Shown piece by piece: positions 1 to 6,565 of a DNA stretch of 49,958 bases; position 1 is the stretch's first letter, and every line of letters starts with the position of its first letter. Made by a program: the position numbers and the translations under genes. Below the pieces are notes generated by a model. That model ran no database searches. It saw nothing but the letters and a program-made list of their open reading frames with translations, and was not told where the DNA came from. The stretch is from an uncultured Lactobacillus sp. (GTDB lineage Bacteria > Bacillota > Bacilli > Lactobacillales > Lactobacillaceae), in assembly GCF_902491705.1 (NCBI RefSeq), contig NZ_CABUIW010000010.1, positions 1-49,958 of the forward strand, written 5' to 3'.

Positions 1-25
1 ATATGTTTAGTATACTCTTTTTTCT

Positions 26-670
26 ATGAATAAAATATTTGACTTCCTATAAGAAGCTCCTGTTAAGACTGCTGTAAAGAATATTCGTGCCTTTGAAGAT
101 GGCGACAAGGTATTCTTGCAAAATGCTTACAACTTTGCTGGTGCAGGTGACCAAGTTGCTTTCGATGTCTTCCGCTTTAATGATGATGGTTTGATCGCAG
201 AACACTGGGACAACATCGCTGATAAGGCGGCTCCAAATCCATCTGGTAGAACTCAAATTGATGGTACTACTGAAATTAAGGATCTTGATAAGACTGAAGC
301 TAACCGTAAGGTAGTGGAAGGTTTCTTATACGATGTCTTAGAAGGTAATAATCCTCAAAAGACTCCAGATTACTTTGACGGTGACAACTACATTCAACAC
401 AACACTGGTATTGCTGATGGTTTATCCGGCTTAAGTGCTGCTCTTGAAGAAATGGGTAAGCAAGGTATTCAAATGGTTTATACCAAGGTTTACCAAGTTC
501 TTGCACAAGGTAACTTTGTTCTTGCAATGAGTGAGGGTACTTTTGCCGACAAGCCAACTGCTTACTACGACTTGTTCCGTATTGAAGACGGTAAGATCGC
601 AGAACACTGGGACATTATGGCAACTATTCCTGACAAGTCTACTTGGAAGAACGAAAACGGCAAGTTCTAA
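26..670 (+). pseudogene. Truncated tandem NTF2/SnoaL-like protein
   Basis: An in-frame stop at 50-52 separates a short start (MNKIFDFL) from a reading frame that continues to 670. The second half is a complete NTF2/SnoaL-like domain: DNYIQHN-x2-IADG, then FVLAMSEGTF, then a YYDLFRIEDGKIAEHWDIM finish. The first half holds only the C-terminal part of a second copy (FEDGDKVFLQNAYNF ... FDVFRFNDDGLIAEHWDN). The protein was therefore a tandem duplication that has lost roughly the first 60 residues of repeat 1. Translation could restart at TTG 116, behind a weak AAGG, giving 184 residues. The family includes small-molecule binders and cyclase-like enzymes; the substrate is unknown. The window edge prevents seeing what disrupted the 5' end. 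Confidence 0.6.
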
Positions 671-685
671 AAATTAATTAATCTA

Positions 686-718
686 AAAAGCCCTACTAAG
701 ATAAATTAGAGGGCTTTT
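686..718 (+). terminator. Intrinsic terminator after NTF2-like gene
   Basis: Stem AAAAGCCCT / AGGGCTTTT (9 bp, perfect) with a 15-nt loop, 15 bases after the stop codon; the right arm supplies the T run. Confidence 0.8.
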
Positions 719-752
719 AGTGTTTGGTATAAAAGAAAGATAGGTAAGAAAA

Positions 753-1475
753 ATGATTGAGAAACATCCTGGTTTACAATGGCTAGCTGATATGGATCAA
801 AGTGAAGTGATGAAGGAAGACTTCGACGCAGAAAAAGGCGGTAAATATACAGTTAAAGGTATTGATCCTAATGATGATAATTGGCTAAAAAAAGCTAGTA
901 AAAAAGTTAATGCTGCTAAAGGTGATGATTATGTTCAATTAGATTCAGGGCTTTTAACAGTAAATCAAATTAATTGGATGTTGCGCAACAGCATTGGTGA
1001 AATGACTTTTTGTGATGATAATCATCAATTGAAGTGGTATAACCGCAACCCAGATCCCAATTATAAGATGCTATCTAAGAGACGCCCTAATCAATTGGGA
1101 CATACTATGAATGATGTTCATCCTCATGTTGGCAATGTGATTAGATATGCCAAGCAAGTATGGTATGGATTGCGTAATAAATTTAGAGGTCATGATGAAA
1201 TCTGGACTCCGGTTGCTAAATATCATGGTGCACCAATTCAACATTATCAGTGTTACAAGCGTGTAGAAGATGATGAAGGAAATTTCCGTGGTATTTTGGA
1301 GTACTCAGTCGATTTAAAACCTATCGTTGACTACTATCTTAAAACAAATGGTTTGAAGGCTGTAAAAGATCCAAATCCACAAAGGCCAGATCATGTTGCA
1401 AGTCCTGGCGATTTGAAGCTAGATGAAAAAGAAGAAAATATGACTGATGCTACTACAGGCGCTAGTCAACATTAG
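753..1475 (+). CDS. PAS-fold domain protein (DUF438/PAS_10-like)
   Basis: A 240-residue soluble protein. Residues ~70-200 resemble the PAS domain found at the C-terminus of DUF438 proteins: 'INWMLRNSIGEMTFCDDNHQLKWYN', a 'GHTMNDVHPH' turn and a closing 'GNFRGILEYSVDLKPIVDYY'. There is no hemerythrin, kinase, GGDEF or DNA-binding segment, so this is a stand-alone sensor-like domain. The residues before 70 and after 215 are charged and probably disordered. PAS folds of this type can bind heme, flavin or small ligands; the ligand and partner cannot be read here. The gene has its own terminators on both sides and looks monocistronic. Confidence 0.65.
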   Translation: MIEKHPGLQWLADMDQSEVMKEDFDAEKGGKYTVKGIDPNDDNWLKKASKKVNAAKGDDYVQLDSGLLTVNQINWMLRNSIGEMTFCDDNHQLKWYNRNPDPNYKMLSKRRPNQLGHTMNDVHPHVGNVIRYAKQVWYGLRNKFRGHDEIWTPVAKYHGAPIQHYQCYKRVEDDEGNFRGILEYSVDLKPIVDYYLKTNGLKAVKDPNPQRPDHVASPGDLKLDEKEENMTDATTGASQH

Positions 1476-1501
1476 AATATCTATTTGTATGAATTATAAA
1501 T

Positions 1502-1545
1502 CCTGCTAATTCAGGTCTATGGACCAAGATTAGCAGGCTTTTTTT
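1502..1545 (+). terminator. Intrinsic terminator after PAS protein gene
   Basis: Perfect 9-bp stem CCTGCTAAT / ATTAGCAGG (1502-1510 / 1529-1537) followed by CTTTTTTT. It abuts the stop codon of the convergent acetyltransferase gene and may slow transcripts from that side too. Confidence 0.85.
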
Positions 1546-1992
1546 CTATACTGCGGCATGCGTCATGATAACGTGCGGAGTTGATTCGAAAATAAATGGT
1601 TTTCCATGACTGACAAAGCCGAATTTTTGATAATATCCTTCAACTTGCTTTTGAGCTTCAATTTCAATTGTCTTATTTGGAAAGTATTGGTTAATAGCAG
1701 CCATTATTTGCTTTATTAACTGGCGACCCAAGCCTTTCCCGCGAGCTTGTTTACTGGTGACGACTCTACCAAAAGAAACTTTAGCACCGTCTTCGATTAA
1801 ATAGATTCGAGCATAAGCTAGGACATTATTGTTTTCATCCATATCAAATACGTGAATTGCTTTAGGATCTTTGTCATCAACTTCTTGATAAATTCGATTT
1901 TGCTCTACGACAAAGGTAGCAGTGCGCAAATACAGTATTTTGTATAGTTCAGTGGTAGTTAATTCATCAAACTTCTTAGTCTTCCATGTCAT
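1546..1992 (-). CDS. GNAT acetyltransferase, ElaA-like
   Basis: A 148-residue single-domain GNAT acetyltransferase that would transfer an acetyl group from acetyl-CoA to an amine; the acceptor is unknown. The N-terminal 'ELYKILYLRTATFVVEQNRIYQEVDDKD' is typical of the ElaA subgroup. The acetyl-CoA loop is R-G-K-G-L-G-R-Q-L, followed by 'IEIEAQKQVEGYYQKFGF'. The ATG at 1992 is chosen because GGAGG lies 8 nt upstream; an in-frame TTG at 2007 would place that ribosome binding site inside the gene. The gene overlaps the end of the marR-like gene by 17 bases, implying translational coupling and shared control. Confidence 0.85.
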   Translation of the reverse strand: MTWKTKKFDELTTTELYKILYLRTATFVVEQNRIYQEVDDKDPKAIHVFDMDENNNVLAYARIYLIEDGAKVSFGRVVTSKQARGKGLGRQLIKQIMAAINQYFPNKTIEIEAQKQVEGYYQKFGFVSHGKPFIFESTPHVIMTHAAV

Positions 1993-2428
1993 TCTTAGTC
2001 CCTCCAAAAATCAATTGATTGATCTCCATAATGTCATTAAAGTATTTTTCTTTTTGACTAGCTGACAAGTGATCCAATAGATTGTTTACTTGTTTATTTG
2101 AGTTTTCGTTAACTTCATTAAAAACTTGGGTTCCATGATCTGTTAATTGAATCTGAACAGAACGTTTATCTTCTGGGGATGGTCTTTTAGTAACAATATC
2201 TTTTTTAACTAGGTTGTTGATAATTCGACTAGTGTAGCTTTTATCCATCTGCAGATTATTTGCGATAGCCATAGGAGTGGCATACTTGTTTAATCCAATT
2301 TCAATTAATATGCGGCCTTCAGGCCAAGTTAAGTTCATATTGAAAATATTTTTGTTCAATATACCTAAAGCTTGGGTGTAGTGGCGATTGAATTCTCTGA
2401 TTTGGAATATTTGCTCTTTAGATAGCAT
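1976..2428 (-). CDS. MarR-family transcriptional regulator
   Basis: A 150-residue winged-helix regulator. Residues ~35-100 read as the MarR DNA-binding core: 'LTWPEGRILIEIGLNKYATPMAIANNLQMDKSYTSRIINNLVKKDIVTKRPSPEDKRSVQIQLTDHG', including the D-x-R-S wing. The flanking helices would form the dimer interface. An upstream in-frame ATG at 2473 is rejected because it lies within the palindromic operator and probable promoter; ATG 2428 lies behind a weak AAAGAGA. It forms a two-gene operon with the GNAT gene. Self-repression through the palindrome at 2471-2497 is likely, which would make the acetyltransferase part of its regulon. Confidence 0.85.
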   Translation of the reverse strand: MLSKEQIFQIREFNRHYTQALGILNKNIFNMNLTWPEGRILIEIGLNKYATPMAIANNLQMDKSYTSRIINNLVKKDIVTKRPSPEDKRSVQIQLTDHGTQVFNEVNENSNKQVNNLLDHLSASQKEKYFNDIMEINQLIFGGTKNDMED

Positions 2429-2470
2429 GTTGGTGTCTCTTTTTCTAGATGAATTAAAAATATAATAATT

Positions 2471-2497
2471 CATTTAGTGGACTTTGTCCACTAAATG
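2471..2497 (-). promoter_or_regulatory. Palindromic operator upstream of marR-like gene
   Basis: Perfect inverted repeat with 12-base arms CATTTAGTGGAC / GTCCACTAAATG separated by TTT. It lies 43-69 bases before the chosen start. A TATTAT -10-like box follows it directly in the transcription direction, so a bound dimer would cover the -35 to -10 area. MarR proteins usually bind such dyads; assignment to this regulator is inference. Confidence 0.75.
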
Positions 2498-2520
2498 GCA
2501 AAAATATTTTTAGTAAAAAC

Positions 2521-2560
2521 ATCAAAAAAGGCTTCAACTTTTTTAGTTGAAGTCTTTTTT
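2521..2560 (-). terminator. Terminator of qorB-rrf2 operon
   Basis: 8-bp stem CTTCAACT / AGTTGAAG with T runs on both sides, immediately downstream of the rrf2-like stop codon on the minus strand. The symmetric T tracts would also allow termination on the plus strand. Confidence 0.75.
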
Positions 2561-2562
2561 TG

Positions 2563-2997
2563 TTAATTCTCTTTATTCTTCTGTCTTTCAAGAATATCGC
2601 CAATAACGTCAGCCAGACTAATCTGCTTCATTCGCATATAAGCAAATTCTTGAATTTCATCATAAAAATGATCAAGAGATGCTTGAATATTACCACCAAC
2701 AACACATTTGGGATTTGTCTTCGGATCAATGTGAAGAAGAGTATGATCCATGTTGATTGCTTGGTACACATCATATAAACTAATGTCTTTTGGATCTTTC
2801 TTCAAAGTAGGGGCAGCTTTACCTTTTTTAGTTTCAATAATGCCAGCATTACGCAAATCAGACATTAACTGACGTACAATACTAGGATTTGATTCAATAC
2901 TTGCGGCAATTGCTTTGCTTGAAAGATCGCCATCTTTATAAATATCTAAATAGCTGAGTAAGTGGATGGCGTCACTTAATTTGTAAGAATATTTCAT
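2563..2997 (-). CDS. Rrf2-family transcriptional regulator
   Basis: A 144-residue winged-helix protein of the Rrf2 family: 'KLSDAIHLLSYLDIY ... LSSKAIAASIESNPSIVRQLMSDLRNAGIIETKKGK', then 'DISLYDVYQAI', the usual Rrf2 order. It has a single Cys (in 'NPKCVVGG'), so it lacks the three-cysteine [Fe-S] cluster of IscR/NsrR. It belongs to the cluster-free subgroup (like YwnA or CymR), which senses other ligands or thiols. It starts 24 bases after the QorB-like gene and is probably co-transcribed, so it is the best candidate to read the repeated ACATGT motifs in that operon's promoter. Confidence 0.85.
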   Translation of the reverse strand: MKYSYKLSDAIHLLSYLDIYKDGDLSSKAIAASIESNPSIVRQLMSDLRNAGIIETKKGKAAPTLKKDPKDISLYDVYQAINMDHTLLHIDPKTNPKCVVGGNIQASLDHFYDEIQEFAYMRMKQISLADVIGDILERQKNKEN

Positions 2998-3021
2998 ATG
3001 GCTATTGTAACTTGTTATTTT

Positions 3022-3876
3022 CTAACGAGCAAGGATTTCCTTAATTGCATCTTCAATAGGTGTTAAATGACCTAATACTTTTTCTAGATCATCGCTATTT
3101 TCATCAAGTGCACCAGTATCAATTGGTGATTGGAATGAAGAGAAGAGTGCAGCAGTTGCATGATCTGAACCAGCAGATTCAAGGTAAGAAGTGTATTCAT
3201 CGCTTGAAACTTGCTTGATTTCAAAGTCGTTTCCAGTTGCCTTTTGAAGAGCATGACCTAAGTCTTCGTAAGTGCGAGCCTTTCCAGCGAATTCGTAAAC
3301 TTCCTTAGGATTTTCACTTGCTACAACTTTAGCAGCAGCTTCTGCATATTCACGTTCAAGTGCCCAGCCAGCGTGGTTGTTAGCCCAGTAAAGAGCAGGA
3401 CGGTTAGCAGCACCACTTTGCAAAAAGCCAATTTCGTTTTCAAGGTACCAGTTGTCACGCAAGAATGAATGATCAATGCCAGCATCTTTAATAGCATTTT
3501 CAGTAAGTTTGTGGTCTTCAGCCAATGGTGTTGTTGAATTTTGTGCGTCTGGGAAACTTGTGTAAGCTACAAACTTAACGCCATTATTTTTCATAGCGTC
3601 TACAACATTTTGATGTTCCTCAGCACGACTGATCTTACCGCCAGGTTGTGAAGAGATGAAGAGTACACGATCAATACCCTTTAAGGCATCATTCATTGAA
3701 TCTAAATCTTCATAGTCACCATGGCGAACTTCATTGTTAGGGAAAAGTTTTTCTGCTTTTTCTTGATTACGTGCGACAACTACCACATTGTCAGCACCAA
3801 CTAATTCGTTTAATTTCTTTACAGCAGCTTGACCAAAGTTACCAGTTGCAGCAGTAATTGCATATTTTGTTGTCAT
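3022..3876 (-). CDS. NmrA/QorB-like NAD(P)H-dependent reductase
   Basis: A 284-residue atypical short-chain reductase. The N-terminal Rossmann motif is 'ITAATGNFGQAAVKKL' (the T-G-x-x-G variant), followed by 'RHGDYEDLDSMNDALKGIDRVLFIS' and 'NGVKFVAYTSFPDA', as in YtfG/QorB, an NADPH:quinone oxidoreductase. The central 'FLRDNWYLENEIGF' is typical of this subgroup. A role in quinone or aldehyde detoxification is inferred from the family; the substrate is not visible. The start is supported by GAAAGGGAG 10 nt upstream. It is the first gene of a two-gene operon with the Rrf2 regulator. Confidence 0.85.
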   Translation of the reverse strand: MTTKYAITAATGNFGQAAVKKLNELVGADNVVVVARNQEKAEKLFPNNEVRHGDYEDLDSMNDALKGIDRVLFISSQPGGKISRAEEHQNVVDAMKNNGVKFVAYTSFPDAQNSTTPLAEDHKLTENAIKDAGIDHSFLRDNWYLENEIGFLQSGAANRPALYWANNHAGWALEREYAEAAAKVVASENPKEVYEFAGKARTYEDLGHALQKATGNDFEIKQVSSDEYTSYLESAGSDHATAALFSSFQSPIDTGALDENSDDLEKVLGHLTPIEDAIKEILAR

Positions 3877-3898
3877 GAATAAAAACTCCCTTTCAAAA

Positions 3899-3959
3899 AC
3901 ATGTATTTTTAAAACTTACATGAATTATAATAGCACATGTTTATTTATTGTCAACACGT
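3899..3959 (-). promoter_or_regulatory. qorB-rrf2 promoter with repeated ACATGT motifs
   Basis: On the minus strand, TTGACA (3949-3954) is followed after 16 bases by TATTAT (3927-3932), with TATAAT overlapping at 3924-3929. Four ACATGT-like hexamers sit at 3899, 3918 (ACATGA), 3935 and 3954 (ACACGT), spaced 19, 17 and 19 bases. They flank and invade the promoter, as expected for a repressor array. Confidence 0.6.
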
Positions 3960-3967
3960 ATTTGGAA

Positions 3968-4441
3968 TTATTTTTGAAAATCGAGGCTCTTTTTGAAAAT
4001 TGGTTGCTGACGCAAATCGTAAATTGATCCGTTAATTGGAGTAATAGCGAAGGGACGCAAGATACTGCGACGTTCAGAATGATTAGCAGAAATTTGCTTC
4101 ATTTCTGGTCTTGTGGCAAAAATTTCATCCAAGTATTTTTGATCAACTTCCTCAGCAATTCCGTCTAAAGTAAAGCCGACACTTGATAAAGTTTCTTCAC
4201 CTTTTAAGCCAGTAATTGAAATACGTGGATGGTTCTTAAGCCGATTATAGAAGGCTTTTTGATAAGTGGTGGCAAAAATTAATTTGTCATTATCTTTGAT
4301 TTCAATATCAGCTACATTAGTGTGAGGATCACCATTTTGATCTACTGTGCCAAAAATTACTGATTGAAATGAATCTACTATTAATGATAAAAATTCATCA
4401 TTAGTTATTGAGTTATCTAACATTGGAATTGATTTACGCAT
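3968..4441 (-). CDS. Pyridoxamine 5'-phosphate oxidase-like flavin-binding protein
   Basis: A 157-residue split-barrel protein. Residues ~15-90 match the FMN-binding PNPOx-like fold: 'SFQSVIFGTVDQNGDPHTNVADIEIKDNDKLIFATTYQKAFYNRLKNHPRISITG'. It is too short and too divergent to be the true PdxH enzyme. Family members bind FMN, F420 or heme and act as small reductases or redox sensors; the reaction here is unknown. It stands between qorB and the toxin-macrodomain operon, is transcribed toward qorB without a visible terminator between them, and shares a compact divergent promoter region with the YoeB-like gene. Confidence 0.75.
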   Translation of the reverse strand: MRKSIPMLDNSITNDEFLSLIVDSFQSVIFGTVDQNGDPHTNVADIEIKDNDKLIFATTYQKAFYNRLKNHPRISITGLKGEETLSSVGFTLDGIAEEVDQKYLDEIFATRPEMKQISANHSERRSILRPFAITPINGSIYDLRQQPIFKKSLDFQK

Positions 4442-4475
4442 AATTATCGCCTTTCTTTTAACATCAAAATATTCA

Positions 4476-4532
4476 ACTATAGGTTATCATGTTAATTTAT
4501 TATTGACAAGAATACAGGTAGAAATATATACT
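4476..4532. promoter_or_regulatory. Divergent promoters with overlapping -35 boxes
   Basis: Plus strand: TTGACA (4503-4508), 18-base spacer, TATACT (4527-4532), serving the YoeB-like gene. Minus strand: TTGTCA (4509-4504), 17-base spacer, TAACCT (4486-4481), serving the flavin-binding gene. The two -35 hexamers share five base pairs, so polymerase can occupy only one promoter at a time. Confidence 0.6.
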
Positions 4533-4570
4533 ATATATGTTAAAAATAAATTGACATGATGGAGCGAAAA

Positions 4571-4870
4571 ATGTATCAAGTAATAGAGCGACATTTATTG
4601 AAGAAGCACATTAAAAATTTAAAGACCGCAAGTTTGTTTAAAACCTACGGCAAGATTATTAATGAATTACAAACTGATCCATTAAAGAGAACTCATCACT
4701 TTGAAATCCTAGAAAAACGTAGTCCCAAGCCTAATCTTTATTCAAAAAGAATAAGTCAAAATAATCGAATTGTGTATTCAGTCGATCAAGTAAAGAATGT
4801 AGTAACTGTTTTTAGTGCATGGGGACATTATGCTAGTGGCAATCAGTCTTTAATTCACCACAAATTATGA
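4571..4870 (+). CDS. YoeB/Txe-family mRNA interferase toxin, no antitoxin gene
   Basis: A 99-residue protein of the RelE/YoeB fold, ribosome-dependent mRNA cleaving toxins. The C-terminal half fits YoeB: 'HHFEILEKRSPKPNLYSKRISQNNRIVYSV', a central acidic residue, the catalytic Arg in S-K-R-I, and the terminal histidine and tyrosine in 'VFSAWGHY' (E. coli YoeB ends in RYHY). ATG 4571 is preferred over ATG 4556 because GGAG lies 6 bases before it. YoeB normally follows a YefM antitoxin gene; here the 60 bases upstream hold only a promoter, so no antitoxin is encoded beside it. The macrodomain gene starts 19 bases downstream and is probably co-transcribed. Confidence 0.8.
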   Translation: MYQVIERHLLKKHIKNLKTASLFKTYGKIINELQTDPLKRTHHFEILEKRSPKPNLYSKRISQNNRIVYSVDQVKNVVTVFSAWGHYASGNQSLIHHKL

Positions 4871-4889
4871 AAGAGAGAAGAGGGATAGT

Positions 4890-5660
4890 ATGGATCAAGA
4901 AAAACGTAGAGTTTACTTAATAAAGAAGCTTTTGGCAGAAAAGCCAGAATATCGAGAGATTAAAATTCCTAAGCATGAAAAGATGCAGAAGATGCTACTC
5001 CGTGCTTTGTTTAACGTACGTGAGCCTAAAAAGATGGATTTTAAATTCAAGCTTATTCAAGATCAATATTTGCGGATTGAGAATTTTAATAAGGGCGTTG
5101 TTAAATGTGATTCATTTAAACCTGGAATTTCAATTTGGCAAGGCGATATTACTCGTTTAGGCGTAGATGCAATTGTTAATGCAGCTAATAGTGGTATGAC
5201 GGGATGTTATCAACCAAATCACGCATGTATTGATAATGCAATCCATACTTATGCCGGAATTGAATTACGCAATAAGTGTGATGAATTAATGCAAAAACAA
5301 GGTCATTTAGAAGAAACTGGTAAAGCAAAAATCACACCAGCCTACAACTTGCCTAGTAAGTATGTAATTCATACTGTAGGTCCAATTGTGCAGGATCAAG
5401 TTACAGATCTTGAAAAAGAGCAACTGAGAGATAGCTATTTAAACTGCCTAAAAATTGCGGATGAAAATAAAGTCAGAAGTATCGCATTTCCATGTATTTC
5501 AACTGGCGTTTTCAGTTTTCCAAATGAATTAGCAGCTGAGATCGCAGTTAAGACTGTGCAAGAATTTTTACAAAAGAAGAGTAACGTACAAAAGGTGATA
5601 TTCAATGTTTTTAAAGAAAAAGATCGAAGAATTTACGAATCCTTACTTAAGACAAATTGA
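4890..5660 (+). CDS. Zinc-type macrodomain protein (ADP-ribosyl hydrolase)
   Basis: A 256-residue protein. Residues ~80-250 form a macrodomain: 'ISIWQGDITRLGVDAIVNAAN' (ADP-ribose contacts, N97-N100) and 'IAFPCISTGVFSFP' (phosphate loop, 201-211). The insertion 'GCYQPNHACIDNAIH' (105-119), with Cys106, His111 and Cys113, is the mark of zinc-dependent macrodomains, which remove ADP-ribose from proteins modified by class M sirtuins. The ~75-residue N-terminal helical extension also fits that group. The start follows an AGAGGGAT site. Its 3' end overlaps the sirtuin gene by 56 bases, so the two are translationally linked. The molecular function is well supported by family knowledge; the target protein is unknown. 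Confidence 0.88.
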   Translation: MDQEKRRVYLIKKLLAEKPEYREIKIPKHEKMQKMLLRALFNVREPKKMDFKFKLIQDQYLRIENFNKGVVKCDSFKPGISIWQGDITRLGVDAIVNAANSGMTGCYQPNHACIDNAIHTYAGIELRNKCDELMQKQGHLEETGKAKITPAYNLPSKYVIHTVGPIVQDQVTDLEKEQLRDSYLNCLKIADENKVRSIAFPCISTGVFSFPNELAAEIAVKTVQEFLQKKSNVQKVIFNVFKEKDRRIYESLLKTN

Positions 5661-6510
5661 TGAATTAAAGAATAAAATTGAAGAAGCAGATTATGTTGTA
5701 GTTGGTGCTGGTTCAGGATTATCTACATCAGCTGGCATGACTTATGACGGAGCAAGATTTGATAAATACTTCTTCGATTTTAAAGAAAAATTTGGCATCC
5801 AAGATATGTACACTGGTGGATTTTACGATTTTCCAACTCCAGAAGCATACTGGGCTTTTTGGAGTAGAAATATTTGGATTAATCGTTATATGGCAGCACC
5901 TAAGAATACGTACGAGGATTTATTATCACTAGTTAAAGATAAAGATTACTTTGTCATTACCACTAATGTCGACCATCAATTTCAATTAGCTGGCTTTGAT
6001 AAACAGCGCTTATTTTATACTCAAGGTGACTATGGTTTATTCCAAAAGAAGGATGATCAAGACCACACTTTTGATAATTATGCTTTAGTAAGAGCAATGA
6101 TTGAGTCACAAGGGTTTAAAATTAACGACGATAATAGCTTATCTTTCAAAAAGGAAGATATAAAAACAGAAATCACACCAGAATTAGCTGAGAAGGCTAA
6201 GGATTATGTCCTTAATCTGCGAATTGATGATGATTTTGTAGAAGATCAAGGCTGGCATCGTGCAGCTAGTCGATTCAATACTTTTATTCAGAACTGCAAA
6301 GGTAAAAATGTGGTATTTTTAGAACTCGGGGTAGGGATGAATACTCCTGTGATTATTAAGTATCCATTTTGGAGTTGGACTTTGGCAAATTCTGAAGCAA
6401 GTTTTGCCACTATTGATGCTAAGAGAGTGATCTATCCTAAAGAAATAGCTGATCGCACTGTCGCAATTAAGGGCGATATTGATTTAGTTCTAAAAAGTCT
6501 TGATTATTAA
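5605..6510 (+). CDS. Class M sirtuin (SirTM), protein ADP-ribosyltransferase
   Basis: A 301-residue sirtuin. NAD-binding 'GAGSGLSTSAG' lies at 34-44, 'TTNVDHQFQ' at 119-127 (the sirtuin T-x-N-x-D motif), and 'TQGD' at 139-142, where other sirtuins carry the catalytic His; 'FLELGVGMNTPVIIKYPFW' follows near residue 245. These features and the aromatic 'EAYWAFWSRNIW' match SirTM proteins, which ADP-ribosylate a lipoylated GcvH-like protein rather than deacylate. Unlike the described SirTMs, the expected zinc region (~145-210) contains no cysteine, and the protein has only one Cys in total. The gene starts inside the macrodomain gene behind AAAGGTG. No GcvH-like or LplA2 gene is adjacent. Confidence 0.85.
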   Translation: MFLKKKIEEFTNPYLRQIDELKNKIEEADYVVVGAGSGLSTSAGMTYDGARFDKYFFDFKEKFGIQDMYTGGFYDFPTPEAYWAFWSRNIWINRYMAAPKNTYEDLLSLVKDKDYFVITTNVDHQFQLAGFDKQRLFYTQGDYGLFQKKDDQDHTFDNYALVRAMIESQGFKINDDNSLSFKKEDIKTEITPELAEKAKDYVLNLRIDDDFVEDQGWHRAASRFNTFIQNCKGKNVVFLELGVGMNTPVIIKYPFWSWTLANSEASFATIDAKRVIYPKEIADRTVAIKGDIDLVLKSLDY

Positions 6511-6565
6511 TTAAAAAGATTCTTTGATACAATTAGTATATTTCAACAAGGGGATGATACTAGTT

